Shown in pieces: positions 1-12,595 of a stretch of 64,000 nt of DNA. A model generated the notes under the pieces. That model saw only the letters and a program-made list of their open reading frames with translations, did not search any database and was not told the origin of the DNA. The stretch is from Sarcocystis neurona (lineage: Eukaryota > Apicomplexa > Conoidasida > Eucoccidiorida > Sarcocystidae). Location of the stretch: contig KL647297.1 in assembly GCA_000727475.1 (NCBI GenBank), positions 3,109,627 to 3,173,626 of the forward strand, given 5' to 3'. Made by a program: the position numbers and the translations under genes. Each line of letters begins with the position of its first letter. Within the stretch, counting starts at the first letter, position 1.

Positions 1-2180
1 TACACACACCTTTGCACATATATATATATATATGTATATAGTTATATGGGACGTCTACGTATGTATATATTGTCGCGGAAATGTGTTTGCTGAAAAGGAC
101 TGGGTTGTCGGGCCCGGGTTTGCAAGGGAAAGGTGTCTGCTGCCGTTGGCTGCTGCTGCTGCAGTGAAGCGTGTGCAGGTGTTGGCGCCGGAGGTTGCGC
201 GCCAGCAACAGCGAGGCAGAAATGAGACGCACATTCGTCCTTTCTCGTCTCTCTATTCGTTGGCGTATTAAAACGGCCTGCCCTACCAGCAGTTCTTCTT
301 CTCTCTTTCGACACCTACAGACATTTGTGTGTACCTTCGCACGTCTTCCTTGTTTTGCTTATCTTTCTGCCCGCATGCGCTTCCACTTCGTTAACGCAAC
401 AACGCCTATCTGTTACCTGTCGTCGCAGTATCGGACATATATATATATATAACAGATGCCGTACCCATCTGGACGTCTATATGGAATACATGCCACTGCG
501 CATCCGCGTGTGAATCGATGTATATTTTATATACTGCTGCGCAACTACGTATATATATATATATATATCCATGTATATATATGTATACATATGTGTATTA
601 ACAGATAGGCCGGGTTACTGTAGTGTATTTGTGCCACTCCAAATCCGTTCTGAACGTGTGTGCGTCTGCCTTCTCCACGACCACCGAGCTTCACTATACA
701 GATGTGAGTCCTTGATCTTGATTTCTTCACCTTATATAAATATAAATGTAGATATGTACCTGTGCATGCGTGTGCACGTGGTAAGTTTCTCCGTGGAAAA
801 TGCATGTATAGGACGTAGCAGCGTATAGGCGTCGGTGTGTGGAGATGGTATCTCTTCTATTTTTGCCTACCTGTCTTCTTTTAGGATATGTATGAGGGGG
901 TGCGAAGCAGCGAAGATGGAAGACCCATCACTTTCAATATTCTCCCCAGCAACTGGTGCATTCCTTCCGGTGAGAAGGCTGATTTTCGTCTCCCTATACT
1001 TTGTGTCTCTACTAAGCTGTCTGCGTACACGCGTAGATATGCAAGACAACACCCGTGAACACGTATCGAGTCACACATCTGTATCCGTCTATATCTATCT
1101 ATCCATCTCTGTCTACATCTCTCCCTACAAATATATATTTCTATCTACTTCTGTATATCTCTGTGTATCTGTCTATCTACCTATATCCAGCTGTTTCTAT
1201 CTATGTGCGTCTATCTATTTGTGTCCGCCTATATCTACCTGCATCTCTCTATCTGTCTACCTGTACATACATACATATATAGGTAGACGCACACGCACCT
1301 GCATATATTTGCAGTATATATGTATCTGCAGGCACACACGCAAGTAGAAGGGAGAGAAAGTGTATGAACTTGTCCTCCTCTAGCGGTGTAAAATGCCGGG
1401 TGTTGAACTGCAGGGAATACTCGGGCAATAACTCTGGTATAACTTGTTGTCGTGTTGCTTCAATACGTAATACACAGAAGCCTCCTCCGTCAACGCCGGA
1501 TCACGCTTCCCGTCGTTTCACTTCTTTTTCGTTTCTTTCTGACCGGCTCTTCCTGCCTGTCTCCGTCTCCTTCTCTGCGTGTCTCTCCTTGGCTGTTTTC
1601 TTGTCTGTCTTCCCTTTTGGCTTTCTCTCTACACGTACATACTCGAGTGTAGGCTGCATGCACACACACAGACGTCCTCTGTTTCTTGACTCAGAATTCT
1701 CATGAACGTGTCCAGCTTTTCCACCTGCGTTGTTATTTGCTCCAACTCCCGTGTCGCTCGGGTGTTATTTACAAGTAGCTAGCGCATGCTTTTGGGGTTT
1801 TCCAGGTTCTTCGTTGTGGACCGTTTACGTCGCACTTCTCCCTCTTCTCGGCATGCGCGTCTGGCCCGTCTGTTTCCCAGCCTTCCTAAATGTGGGGTTT
1901 CTGTCTACTTCCTGCCCACGTGCGACCCTCGTGAACACTCCTGCTAGTCTCTCCTGCTTTCTCCTGATGTGGCCTTCCGAAGACAAACCTTCTTCGACCA
2001 CCACCACCACCGCCACTTGTGGCCCTGACGCTTTGTGAACAGAAAAAAACACTGCAAAAGAGTCTCCCAACGTCACGCCGCTGCAGCCTGCTGCTACTGG
2101 CGCTTCTTCCTCGCTTCCTTCTCCGTTTTCTCTGCCCTCTCCTTTCTCTTCGTCTTGGCTTTCTGCGTCTTCGCCCTCTT
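1..2180. other. 5' flank, repeat-rich, no supported gene
   Basis: This stretch is dominated by TA-rich microsatellites (430-450, 550-590), a (TCTA/TCTG)n pyrimidine stretch at 1075-1265 and mixed pyrimidine-rich sequence. No reading frame shows a recognisable domain or a convincing splice pattern. The first exons of the HA-repeat gene whose exon begins near 2195 should lie here or off the left edge. About 2090-2190 is a very long C/T tract that looks like the polypyrimidine tract of that exon's acceptor. Confidence 0.5.
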
Positions 2181-2194
2181 TGTGGCCGCCGGAG

Positions 2195-5100
2195 TGGCAC
2201 GGCATGCCTCTGGGGAGGTACATTGACGAATTCCGCTGCGGGGACATCGACGCGAAGTTCCACCCTCGCAGGCGACCGCTGCTCGATCGACTCGGCATGG
2301 ACTGGGGAGATCCTCTGCGATATCTACACTTCACGTGGATGAAACTTCTCAAAGGCATGCGCTGGTGAAAAACAGGCCTTTCTTGTCTCTGGAGCCAAGT
2401 CTACATGTGTATGTGTAGCTGGGTGTCGCGTCTTTCGCTTCCCGTCTCTCCGTTTGTGTCCCTCGGCGTCTCCGTCCCGCCCCGCTTTGCTGCGGACACC
2501 AAAAAAGAGAAGAAACGCCTACACACACCCACACATGTACGCGGGAGGGGGACAGAGCGCCACGTGTAGCCACGCCGCTGTTGAGTTTTTGCCCAAAGCA
2601 GCGCCCGGGGCCATCTGAGAAGGGCACATCTGCAAGCGGGGATGATCTGTGCTGACATCTGGTGGAGACACGTACGCATGCCCTGCCTCGATATAAATTC
2701 ACAGCGCCCACGCACTTTGAAGTGGAGCTGATGTGTCGTGCCGCCGGTGGACGTGCGCGCATGTGTTCGCACGAGTAACCCTCCGTCGAACGTATACAAA
2801 ATGCCTGGGTAATGTCTCCGTGTCCATATATATATATATATATGTGAGGGTGCGCATCGCGATTGACTGGTAAAGTTGGGGGTTTTCATACGTATATGTA
2901 TATATACGTATGTATAGATTTGCATATGTGTGGACGCACGCGGCGGTGGACTGTTATAGTGTGTATATATAGAGACAGGGAGGCAGACAGAAAGACAAAT
3001 TGTAGGTGAAGAGGTGTCGCGATTGACTGAAATAGCTTCCATATATATCCATATATATATATATATGTAGATAGATATATGTGGATAATTCTGACACTGG
3101 TATGGAATATGTACATACGTACATATGTATATGTAAGAATGCGTGTCGCAGCTAACTGATATATTGCATGTACATAGGCATATGTCAGGATATATGTGGC
3201 GACTTCCTGGTATATGACTTATGTATATATATATATGTATACACATGTAGGAGCACCCGTCTCGGTTTACCTACAGAGTATATATAGATATGTGATAACA
3301 CGCGTCTGTGCAGACTCCAGCGGAAAACATGCGGAGCCCAGCCTGTGGGGCTGCTACTACTACTCCTACGACTACTTCAACTACTACATCTTCTACTCCT
3401 TCTGCAATTAGTACACACACGAACGCTGCTGCTTTTTTGTTTCTGTTGGACAGCGAGTCTTCCTGCTGTCCTCACTGGAGTGGCACTGCTTTTTCTACCA
3501 GCAGGCACGGGTGTGTGTGTAAAGGCAGGCAGGCAGACAAGTGCCCCCCAGATATGCGTGGTACGCGTGAAGGGCTGAAGCGGCGTGTGAGCCTGCGGAG
3601 CCGGCAGAGCAGCTGCAGCACATGGTTTCGCCCATCTGCCTATTTCTGTGTACATAGCTGTCACCCAGTCTCTCTCTTTATGTATAGGTGTGCGGATATC
3701 CGTCATACGTCGCCGGCAGTGTGCGCGAATCTATATATGTGTGCTTGTGTTTGTACGCTCGTATACGTAGATACATATTTGGTGCGCTAGTTATAGACCG
3801 CTGGTTCACACAGGCCCGTTGCCGCAGCTTTTGGTTACCCAGGTGTGGCTTCCTAAGCACCGGTGGCTGACGACTTGCGTCCATATTAAATATATGTACG
3901 TATATGTGTACGTGTGTTTGAATGTATGGACATGCATGCTTCTCTGTGTGTTGATCTGCACGTGTGTTTGCATGTGTGTGTATGTATTTATATGTGTATA
4001 TATGTATATATATATATATGTACATGTGTGGGCATGTGTATGTATGTATGTGTATGTGTGGATATGTATGTATACGTATGTTTACACATGTGCGTATATA
4101 TATGTATGTGTATATGTATGTGTATACGTCCATGTACATACGTATGCATACGTGTGTACTTGTATGTAAGTATGTGCGTAACATATGTAGCGTATGTGTA
4201 TGTACGTACGTATGTGTGTACGTGTATATGTGCGTACGGCTGTATGTAATGCATGTGTACGTATCTGTGTATGTCCGTGTGTGTGCATGTATGCATGTGT
4301 ATGTACGTATATTTATGTATATGTGTGTGTGCCAACACACGCCCGTTGAAGTGGGTAATGGGACCCGCTGCTGAGTCTGTCGGCAGGTGGATGATGTTCC
4401 GCGGGCAGCCGCTCGAGCAGCTCTTCCCGTGGACGGTGATTCCCGACTGGGCTCTTGTAGCGGATATATGCAAACCCGAGGAAGTCCAGGTGAGCGCTGT
4501 GTGTACACGGGTGGGTACAAATAGACATGAACTTTCCTTTAGTATATACATCCGTAACTTTACCGCAGTATATACCCATGTTCCCACGTATGGTTCTACC
4601 CGTACGCACAAACACATACGCGTTCCTCGCGTTTCTTTCCTTTCTCTGTCGCTTCACGTCTCTAAGCACACACATACGTGTACGTGTCTAGTGAATTGAC
4701 ATATATATATATATATACGTATATATTAGTATGCTTGTTTATTTGTTTATTTATCACCATGAATGCGTACGTACGCGTGTCCCTTCGTATATGTGCGCGT
4801 GTGTATTTGTGGACTGCCTCGTACACATCCGCGTGTGTCGAAGTGTAGAATCATATGGTGCTACTCCTCTGGCACGTAGAAGCTGCGGACCACCGCCTTG
4901 CTGCAGCGGGTCAGGTGGCTTCTCCATGAACGGGGAGAACCGCAGTCAATCTCGAATCATTTTCGTCCTTTATTAAGGTCACCTAGTATTCCTTGATCCA
5001 GATAGAACGAACGTGAGCAATGGGTTGTTCTGCGTAACTATCCGTCTATACAGATATACATACACACATGTATGTGTGTATGTAGATATCGATATAAGCG

Positions 5101-6413
5101 CACGTATACACATCTATGTGTATACGTAGGTCTACAGGAAATGATGCATGGGGCATGACAAATATTTCCTTGGTCCCCTCTTTCAGTATTTCCATGTATT
5201 CTGACTCTCTTATAAAGACTACCCCGTCTGCAGTGCCCCACGCGAACGTTTTTTTGCATGAAAACACCAGTGCAGATCGAGCTCGTCAGAAAAACACAAG
5301 TGTCTTCCTGCACCGCGCATAGAAAGGCTTTGCAAGAAGAAGACAATGAAGTGCCGCCGCAGGTAAATGACGTGTGCAGAACAGCGCCGCCAGGCTGGCC
5401 TCCTCGCACTTTTCACACACAGGGCCGTCCGTCTCCCATTAGAAGCACTTGTGCAACAGCAGCAGCAGGTGTAGCGGCAGCGGCAGCAGGTGTAGCGGCA
5501 GCAGCAGCAGGTGTAGCAGCGACACCAGCAGGTGTAGCAGCGACCCCAGCAGGTGTAGCAGCGACACCAACAGGTGTAGCGGCAGCAGCAGCAGGTGTAG
5601 CAGCGGCACCAGCAGGTGTAGCAGCAGCAGGAGGAGCAGCGGCAGCAGTAGCAGCACCTACACGCGACGTTGTGCTGTTCTTCACGTGAGATGTGAGTGC
5701 GATCCTGGTGCACTGGAAAAGAGACAGCGGCTAGTGGCTCCTTTCGTGCATCAACGCGTGTACACACACCCTTACAGACCCGTAGGTCTTTTCAAGCATT
5801 CTTTTCCACACTCTCTCGCTGTTGTGTAAATTAAAATGTGGAAAAACGACCACGTGGGTGTCTTGTAGTGCCCTGTCCATAATAGGAGCATATTTTCATT
5901 AAACGAAGTGATGTTGACGTCGGAGTCCCAGCGACTCGCCGTCTGAATTAACTGCTGCTCTCTGCCTGCGAAGACCTCCCTTGGCGTGCGTCTCCAGATC
6001 GTCGTGTGCATGTATATGCATATACATACATATATATGTACATACACAGGTATAGAGAGATAGGTAGATAGGGAGTTAAATATACGGACAGAGAAAGGTA
6101 GCCAATCAATTGGGTGTGGCTCAAAACGTTTGCAAAAATTTATCCGTACATATATGTATATGTTTTTATGTGTAAATGACTAGGTAGACAGTTTCATAAA
6201 TATATATATATATATAGAGAGAGAGAGAGGGAGCTAGGGAAATGATTGGCTGTGTCCCAGTACGTCCGCATAGATCACTCCGCACACACGTGTGTGTGTA
6301 TGTAAATGTACATATGTGGACTTAGTGAGGAAGATAGATTGGTTTTTATATAGAGGAAAGGAGCTAGGGAAATGTTTGGCTGTGTCGCTGGCCGTCCTGC
6401 AGAGATCACTCCG

Positions 6414-6445
<32 letters not shown>

Positions 6446-7739
6446 TGTGTACATACGTGTAGTTAGGTAGATACATTGGACCATATAGAGAGAGAGAAGT
6501 AGGGAAAAGGTTGGCTGTGGCAGTGGCCGTCCCGCACAGATCACTGCGTACCTGTATATATATATATATGTGTATATGTGTAGTTAGACAGATTGATTGA
6601 TATATAGAGAGAGGGAGGTGGGGAAATGTTCGGCTCTGCCACCGACCGTCCGCGTGTATCTTTCCGTGCATCACGTCTACGTCTCAATGTTCTGGGTGCG
6701 CCACATGACCGTGCGGTACCTTTGTCTAAAATGTGTGGGTGTCTTCGTTGTGTAGAACTGGCCGCCGGTCAAAGAGCGCCTCGCCTCACTAGCGACATTT
6801 TTACATACACGGGTAGTCAAAATCACGTGTGCACATATATATATATATAAAGAGAGAGAGAGGTGTAGCTGTACACTTGCAGCGTGATGTGAGAGTAAAC
6901 GATGAGGAATGGTAGTAGAAATTGCTGGAAGCGTCTTGCTGTAGGTGCACGTAACGGGTAATATGGAGGCAGAACACGACTACGTTGATCCGGTTGACAT
7001 GCTTGTAGATTAAAGCGTCAGCAACTGGCTTTGTCTGCACTTTGCAGGCGCGGGCGCGTCGGCAAGGCGAGAGTCTGTACTGTCTGTCTTACGCGTATGC
7101 GTTGGTGTACAATTGGGTCCGTGCCTATATTTGGAAAAACACTCTGTTTCGACGAAAAGTCGCAGAAACACATATATATGTGTCCACGTGGATTCTCGAG
7201 TAGGCCTGTATATATTTAGACACGTGTATATGCGTGCGTAGCTGTTTTGCTGAGGAGAACTTGTCAGGGGGCTACGAAGCGAGAGCTACCGTTCAACGTC
7301 CTTCGTTAAGAAGGCGGTGCTCTCCCACCAACGCTGCTTCCCATACACTTGCCTACGTACCTACATATCTGAGTCTATATATATACATATATATGTGGGC
7401 GTCTTTGCGTGCAAATCTAGGTTCTTGTATATGCTGAGCAGGCACGCATGTATGGATGTCTTCGAGTGGGGATCACACCTGTGTCCGTTGGTTGTATGCT
7501 ACTTGTAGGGCTTGAAGCTAGGCTACGTGGTCCACATGGCGCACCGTCAAGAGGGCGTCTTATATCATCATTACCGCTCGCGCTTTGAGATATACAAAAG
7601 ATTGAATTTGAGTGTACTGCCTGGAGACAGGTTGCTGCTTGACTACCCCTACAAAATAGAGAAAAGCGAGCTGCCGCTGCAGGGGGAGCTTGGCTACATG
7701 ATCCCTCATGTCCCTGTCACACGGATGGAAGACGTGTAG
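2195..7739 (+). CDS. HA-repeat (helicase-associated-type) protein, 3' exons
   Basis: Three exons encode the C-terminus of a protein with two HA-like units. Exon a runs to 2364 (acceptor probably the AG at 2193-2194 after a long C/T tract; the open frame extends to 2180), exon b is 4387-4489, exon c is 7509-7739 with stop TAG. Donors and acceptors are GT/AG. Exon a ends in phase 2, exon b supplies the missing base of a Trp codon, and b to c is phase 0. The joined product reads HGMPLGRYIDEF..HPRRRPLLDRLGMDW, then a Trp/Phe-rich linker ending in TVIPDW, then QGLKLGYVVHM..HHYRSRFEIYKRLNL, ending RMEDV. The second unit straddles the exon b/c junction, which independently supports the splice. HA repeats (GlkLG, then R..h..R...L..LG) occur in algal, stramenopile and apicomplexan proteins of mostly unknown role. 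Upstream exons and the start codon were not found. Introns are 2.0 and 3.0 kb, full of satellite-like DNA. Confidence 0.68.
2820..3300. repeat. Degenerate spaced-element array in HA-gene intron 1
   Basis: A short element resembling GTGTCGCGATTGACTG recurs at about 2857, 3013 and 3144, with a weaker copy near 3196. The copies are separated by (TA)n-rich microsatellite of variable length. Nothing in it looks coding. It lies inside the first mapped intron of the HA-repeat gene. Confidence 0.55.
3890..4335. repeat. TG/TA/TATG microsatellite block
   Basis: About 440 bp of alternating purine-pyrimidine sequence (TATG, TGTG, TACG units). It gives spurious Tyr/Val/Cys- or His/Thr-rich open frames on both strands. 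It ends just before the acceptor of HA exon b at 4387. Confidence 0.8.
5468..5635. repeat. 21-bp tandem repeat (8 copies) in HA-gene intron 2
   Basis: The unit starting GGTGTAGC begins at 5468, 5489, 5510, 5531, 5552, 5573, 5594 and 5615, an exact 21-bp period with substitutions confined mostly to a CAG/ACC core. Because 21 is a multiple of three and the unit is stop-poor, several frames on both strands stay open (for example 5258-5689 plus and 5767-5219 minus), reading as seven-residue repeats such as GVAATPA. It sits between two mapped exons, so I treat it as intronic. Confidence 0.85.
6060..6680. repeat. About 130-bp degenerate tandem repeat
   Basis: An element GAGCTAGGGAAATGnTTGGC followed by GTCC..AGATCACTCCGTAC recurs with its TAGGGA core at 6235, 6365 and 6500 and a diverged copy at 6619 (spacings 130, 135 and 119 bp). 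A more diverged relative may lie near 6090. Copies are separated by GA and TA microsatellites. It lies inside HA-gene intron 2. Confidence 0.7.
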
Positions 7740-7899
7740 AAGGCAAACATATATATATGTATTTGTGTATTACGGCGCCGCAGGTGAATATTGACTCCAA
7801 GTGCAGAAATGTTATCTCTCTTACCACGTTAATATGCACACACCAGAGCACACGCATCGATACATTTGTGTACGTTTCTGTATGCTTCCGCAAATGTGT

Positions 7900-10800
7900 C
7901 TATACTTTGGTCAAACTGCAGTACCGATACACACGTACATACGCGAGTACGGCGATTCTACGTATGTAGACGCGAGTTAAGAAAGTACAAGTGAGAGGCG
8001 TTTTCATGAGTGCGACCACGCATGCCATCAGCGAGAGGAAGGCAGAGAAGTCGGAAAGCAATCGTAGTTCTGTAACGACGTTCCTGCGCGTGAAAGCCGT
8101 GTAGCGCGAAGCGCGGACGATACGTGCACAGACGTACAAGGAGAATTTGCAGCAAAAAAGAACATCCACCAGATAGCTCTGCATGTGTAATCCAGGTATG
8201 TCACGACGGAGAAGCCAGTATGTGGCGTCCCCTAAGTGGCGGGGTGCCTGGACGAGGGATTTGTGAACCTTTCACAATTACTAAGGAGAAGGTCCAGCTC
8301 GGAGGAAACCCTTTATACACTTGTGAGACACGTGTGGCGCGGTAGAAGGAAATGTAATGCACGCATTTGCGGGTGGGAAAAAAAAGTGGGACCGAATGGA
8401 AGCTCTTCAGGGAATGCGCATACCCGCACAGAGGAGCTTTGTCCTGTGCGCCTACCAGTGGTTACCATCCAACTGAGAGCCATGAAGGCACGCATAAAAG
8501 AGAACGAAAGAGCACGTATTATTTGTTTTGAACACCCGTTGACGTAGCTTCCCGCATTTCTTCAGTAAAATGAAGTATTCGGAGCCGTGTCGTCACCTGG
8601 TCATCTGTTGACGCATGTACGTGGAAGTGTTTAAGAATCTGAGCAAGAAAAGAAGTAGAGACCTGTTGCGGCAGGTCGTCTACACTTTTTTTTTCTACTG
8701 TTTTGAAACTGACGCAGCATCGTTGCTCCTGAATTCAAAAATGTATACTTATGCCAGGCGGACCAAGCTGCATCAAGAAATGACGTATCTTCACAAATCT
8801 ATGCACCAGTATTTCCGTGACAGCCACGACCTACGGTGGCAGGCCTCATCAAGTCCTGAGGTAGAACAGCGGATTTGGCCAAACAGATACACGTGTCTCT
8901 CTTTTCTACGTTCAGTCGGAGCCGCCAACTCACGCAAACATCTATATCTATCTATATATATATATATATATGTATATACCATGGCTCAGTCAGATTTTTT
9001 TTCACCGCAGAAAAAGTCTGACATTTTCGTTCTGGCCTCCTCAAACGGTTTCAACAATGAACATAGGGTGAGACAAAACATTTATTCCCGTCTTCTTAGA
9101 GCACGCCGACACGCACAGACGATGACGTCTGCCCTCCTGGTTCATACAGGTGGCGTACACACGTATGTATCTGCCTGCGTGAAACAGTCATACTGAAGAG
9201 GTTTGTGCTACCAGGAAGTAAAGGGTCACCGGATACGTCTGTGACGAGAGAATACGTATAAAAACTCGATGCACATATTTCTGCACGTGTGTGTATAGGT
9301 GTCGTTTCGCGTGGAACCGACTGTAGGGGCGCACGCTTATGCAAGTATACATATATATATATACATATATATGTATAGTTAGATCTAGTTCTTGATGCGT
9401 TTGCACCCACTTATATGTGTGTATACATATATATGTCTTCGGCTCAGCAAGCTGCACTACTCATACGGTGATGTAGTGTCACTCTAGTGACGCACGTTGA
9501 CTGCAGTTACTCACCGGACAATGTTCTGGATAAGTGGTTTTCTTTACGTTTCGGAAGCAGGTAACGCCAGGTGGTGCCTGTACAATAGCAACGCTCATTT
9601 GTGCATAGTTGTGTAGCCGTACATATATATATATATATATTATGTGAGTCCCTACCTCTTGCAGGTGTATTGATATACGCGGTTTACGTAGCTTTGCACA
9701 TAGCTGGACGTTGAAAAATATGTGCTTCATGTCTCAGAGGTCCAAGAGACGTGGAAGATCTGTGAGTGCATGGATACGTCCACCTGTATATGCGCTACCT
9801 GCAGACGCTAGTGTCGACAAGATGGTACAAGTGATACAGCAGAATCAAGGTGCAGAAATGTTGCTTGAGGTTTACTTCTGTTGCTGCCAAAACCCTTCGC
9901 GGACTAGAGCATCGTCAATTCCGCGATACGTGGTGTCCAAGAAACTAAGAAGCGTAAACTGTAGCTTCGCTTAATGTGTGGGTGCTACAAACTCTTCCAC
10001 ATTTTTCAAGAAAGCAAGAGTGTACACATTCGGCAACAGACACCTCACAGCCGACGTTGAAAAAGCAGCACTAAGTCCAGGTGTTCGCACAGAGACATCC
10101 GCTCAGGGAAAAACAATCGTACTCCGCCAAAAACAGTGATTACAACTACGCCTTAAATTATGACCGGACGTCGCCTGCGGACACCCGGGGAGTAATTCTG
10201 CTACTCAAATCGTTTCGGTGGAACAAGTGTACTGTCAAGAATGGCTTCAACATGTGTATCCAGGAAGGTGATGAGTCGTGCAAAAATAATGTATCGTCAA
10301 GCCGTTAGACTCGAACGTGTAGCGCACCATGTTATTGACACGCATATTTGTGCGTCCACAGTTACGTTACTGTGTAAATTCAGAAGCATCGTCTAGCTTC
10401 CGCTTTGCAAGTGTTTTGACGCACCTGAATACATTGCTCAGAGAGCAGTCTGTGACTTACGGCGTGGTGTTTCCTGCCTGTGCCCGTTGAAGAACTAACG
10501 GGCGAAATTCTCGCAGTTGTCCGATGCTTTCAGAAAGATCAGCCTTTCGCAGGTGCATCCGTATCGCTCCGTACTAGTTAACTTCAAAAAGAAAGTTCGG
10601 CCACGGTTGACACGACACCGCCATGTGTCAGGTGTTCGTATGAGGAAATTATAGTGTGTGCCTGATCCTTCGTTTCCTTCACCACTTTTCAGCCGCCTTC
10701 GACGTACTGCAGAGTTTGTACCCTGCTTAAATGGCAAGCTACGGATTGAAGGAGACGTCAAACGGTACCCGGAAAGGAAAGCTGTTTCGTATATTGAGGT

Positions 10801-11900
10801 GCACGCAAAATGCTCAGGAAGAGCAAGGTGCTATAGTGGCAGCAGAATGCTCCTCGCTCAAAATGTGCAACACATTGGATAGGCGGGCTTGAGTTTCCCC
10901 GTTTTCTGAAGAAGACATTCGGCTGGACAGAAGAAGTTGGTGAAGTTTTGCTCCAGTCGCTTCCGCTGCAATGGGAGGTTCACACACGTGCACGCCTGTA
11001 CGAAAGTTGAATCGATGAGTGTATGTATATAGATGTTGCTGTACGTCGATACTATATGACCCACCACATTTGAAACATGGTAACTAGGACTCCACCTTGA
11101 GTACCGCTTAGGGTTGTGCCTGAACACGCTGACAGAATTACAGAACGAAAGCACTCCAGCATGCCGTCTGACACGAGAAGCTGTAAACTGGTAAGCGCTT
11201 TCACATGACTACCGATACACGTAATCAAGGTTTTCGCACACTCCAGTGTCTCCGTTCCCCTGGAGCAAGCAAAAGTGTTGGGCGTCGTCGAATCGAACAG
11301 AGTACCAAGGTACTTTTCTCAAGCCTCAGTGGACGTTTCTTTCACGAAGGGTGTCTCGCAGGCGATAAGTTTGGGCAGCAGGTAATTACGTCTCTATGAC
11401 TTCGTCAGGTCCACCAGGTTTCCCAGCCTGTATGTTGTTTCGAATTCTGTGCCTTCGAAAGATGAGTCAGGCGGATGTGACAAATAAGCAACGAGATATC
11501 TTTCGATTTGACTTACCTGTGGGGTGCTTCTCAAGGAATACTTCGCTCTTGACGCAGGTAGAGGGTCTAGCGCTCTCTTCCGTCTACCCCAAATAGAGGA
11601 GGCCATCTGGAGTAACCAGGCTACAGCCTGGCGTTCGCTGTGTACGATCGCTGCGACTTCGTACACAGCCGCAATCAAAGACTTCGTCTTCCCTCGTCTA
11701 TCACGCTGAGGAGACTACCGTTTTCCAGAGTTTATCCTCTGGCATATACATGAAGGGAGAAGATACGTATTCTGGCAAAAGGCGTTTGCCAGCTGCAGTA
11801 CAGTAGGAGGCAGATGCGTAATTCTTCTGCTCAAGTATGGCGGCTTCGATGCAATGCACAACTTGTGTTGTCTGAATTGCGGGGCTGTCTGCATTACTTG

Positions 11901-11946
<46 letters not shown>

Positions 11947-12230
11947 GGGTGGGTGGGTATGTGTGTACGTGTGTGTGTACGTGTGTGTGTACGTGGGTGC
12001 ACGTGCATGTATTTGCAGGTAGGAATGTCCGCAGACAGGCCTGTAGATATCTATTTTCTGAAACCATAGTGTTCACGGAGAGTCGGGTGTCTTTCGAGCA
12101 GGTGTATTACAGCTTCCGAACATATGTGCTCGTCGTTCCAACATGGCTGCTTCACGCCGCGACTTATTCCAAACTCCTGGTTGATGGTGGGCATAACTGC
12201 AGAATATATTTTGGAGAATAACCTACAAGG
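7900..12230 (-). CDS. Probable multi-exon gene, unidentified (minus strand)
   Basis: Several segments look like exons. They are 12222-12111 (acceptor TGTAG, donor GTAATA), 11705-11588 (acceptor CTCAG, donor GTAGAC; reads SLIAAVYEVAAIVHSER and QAVAWLLQMASSIW), and 8178 to about 7985 (acceptor ATGCAG; reads SYLVDVLFCC, later NVVTELRLLSDFSAFLSLM). Weaker blocks lie near 11060-10860 and 10640-10500. The amphipathic, Leu/Ala-rich helices would suit a helical scaffold or tethering-type protein, but I do not recognise a family. Phase between the first two blocks does not agree with the simplest splice choice, so the model is incomplete. Position fits a gene divergent from the hydratase at 12596 and convergent with the HA gene ending at 7739. 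The region lacks CNG repeats. Confidence 0.3.
11908..11942. repeat. (GT)n microsatellite
   Basis: A nearly perfect run of about 17 GT units, followed by imperfect GTGG and GTGTAC repeats to about 12005. It stands out because the surrounding 8-19 kb region is otherwise repeat-poor. Confidence 0.9.
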
Positions 12231-12595
12231 AGGTAAGCGATTGGGAACAGCAAATGCGACTAGAACTATGGAACAGTAGACGGACAGAAGGCGCTGCAAG
12301 CAACCACAAAAATACCAAGAGATAACACTTCATCCATTGCTGTACGCTGCCAACGTTCCGGAATTGATTCTTTACAGAAATGTCTTCCTTGGTTCGCATC
12401 TGTGTCTCGCACAACAACAGTAGATGGCAAGAACTACAGTGCAGAACATGTGTAGGGTGCTGTCAGTGTTTCACGTAGCTACTTTTCCAACATAATATTT
12501 TAACGCGGACGTAGGCATTTGCTTTGGAGAAAATTTGGTCCGACTGCCACTTGACGACAAATACGATGTTGACGTTTGTACTTATTTAATTCTCC

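Noticed and set aside
3890..4335. Long Tyr/Val/Cys- and His/Thr-rich frames
   Set aside because: Pure microsatellite translation with matching frames on both strands.
5468..5635. CRISPR-like regularity of the 21-bp repeat
   Set aside because: No spacers: units are directly adjacent, and the context is eukaryotic.
6060..6680. Possible telomere-type repeat because of TAGGG motifs
   Set aside because: TAGGG occurs once per 130-bp unit and not as tandem TTTAGGG.
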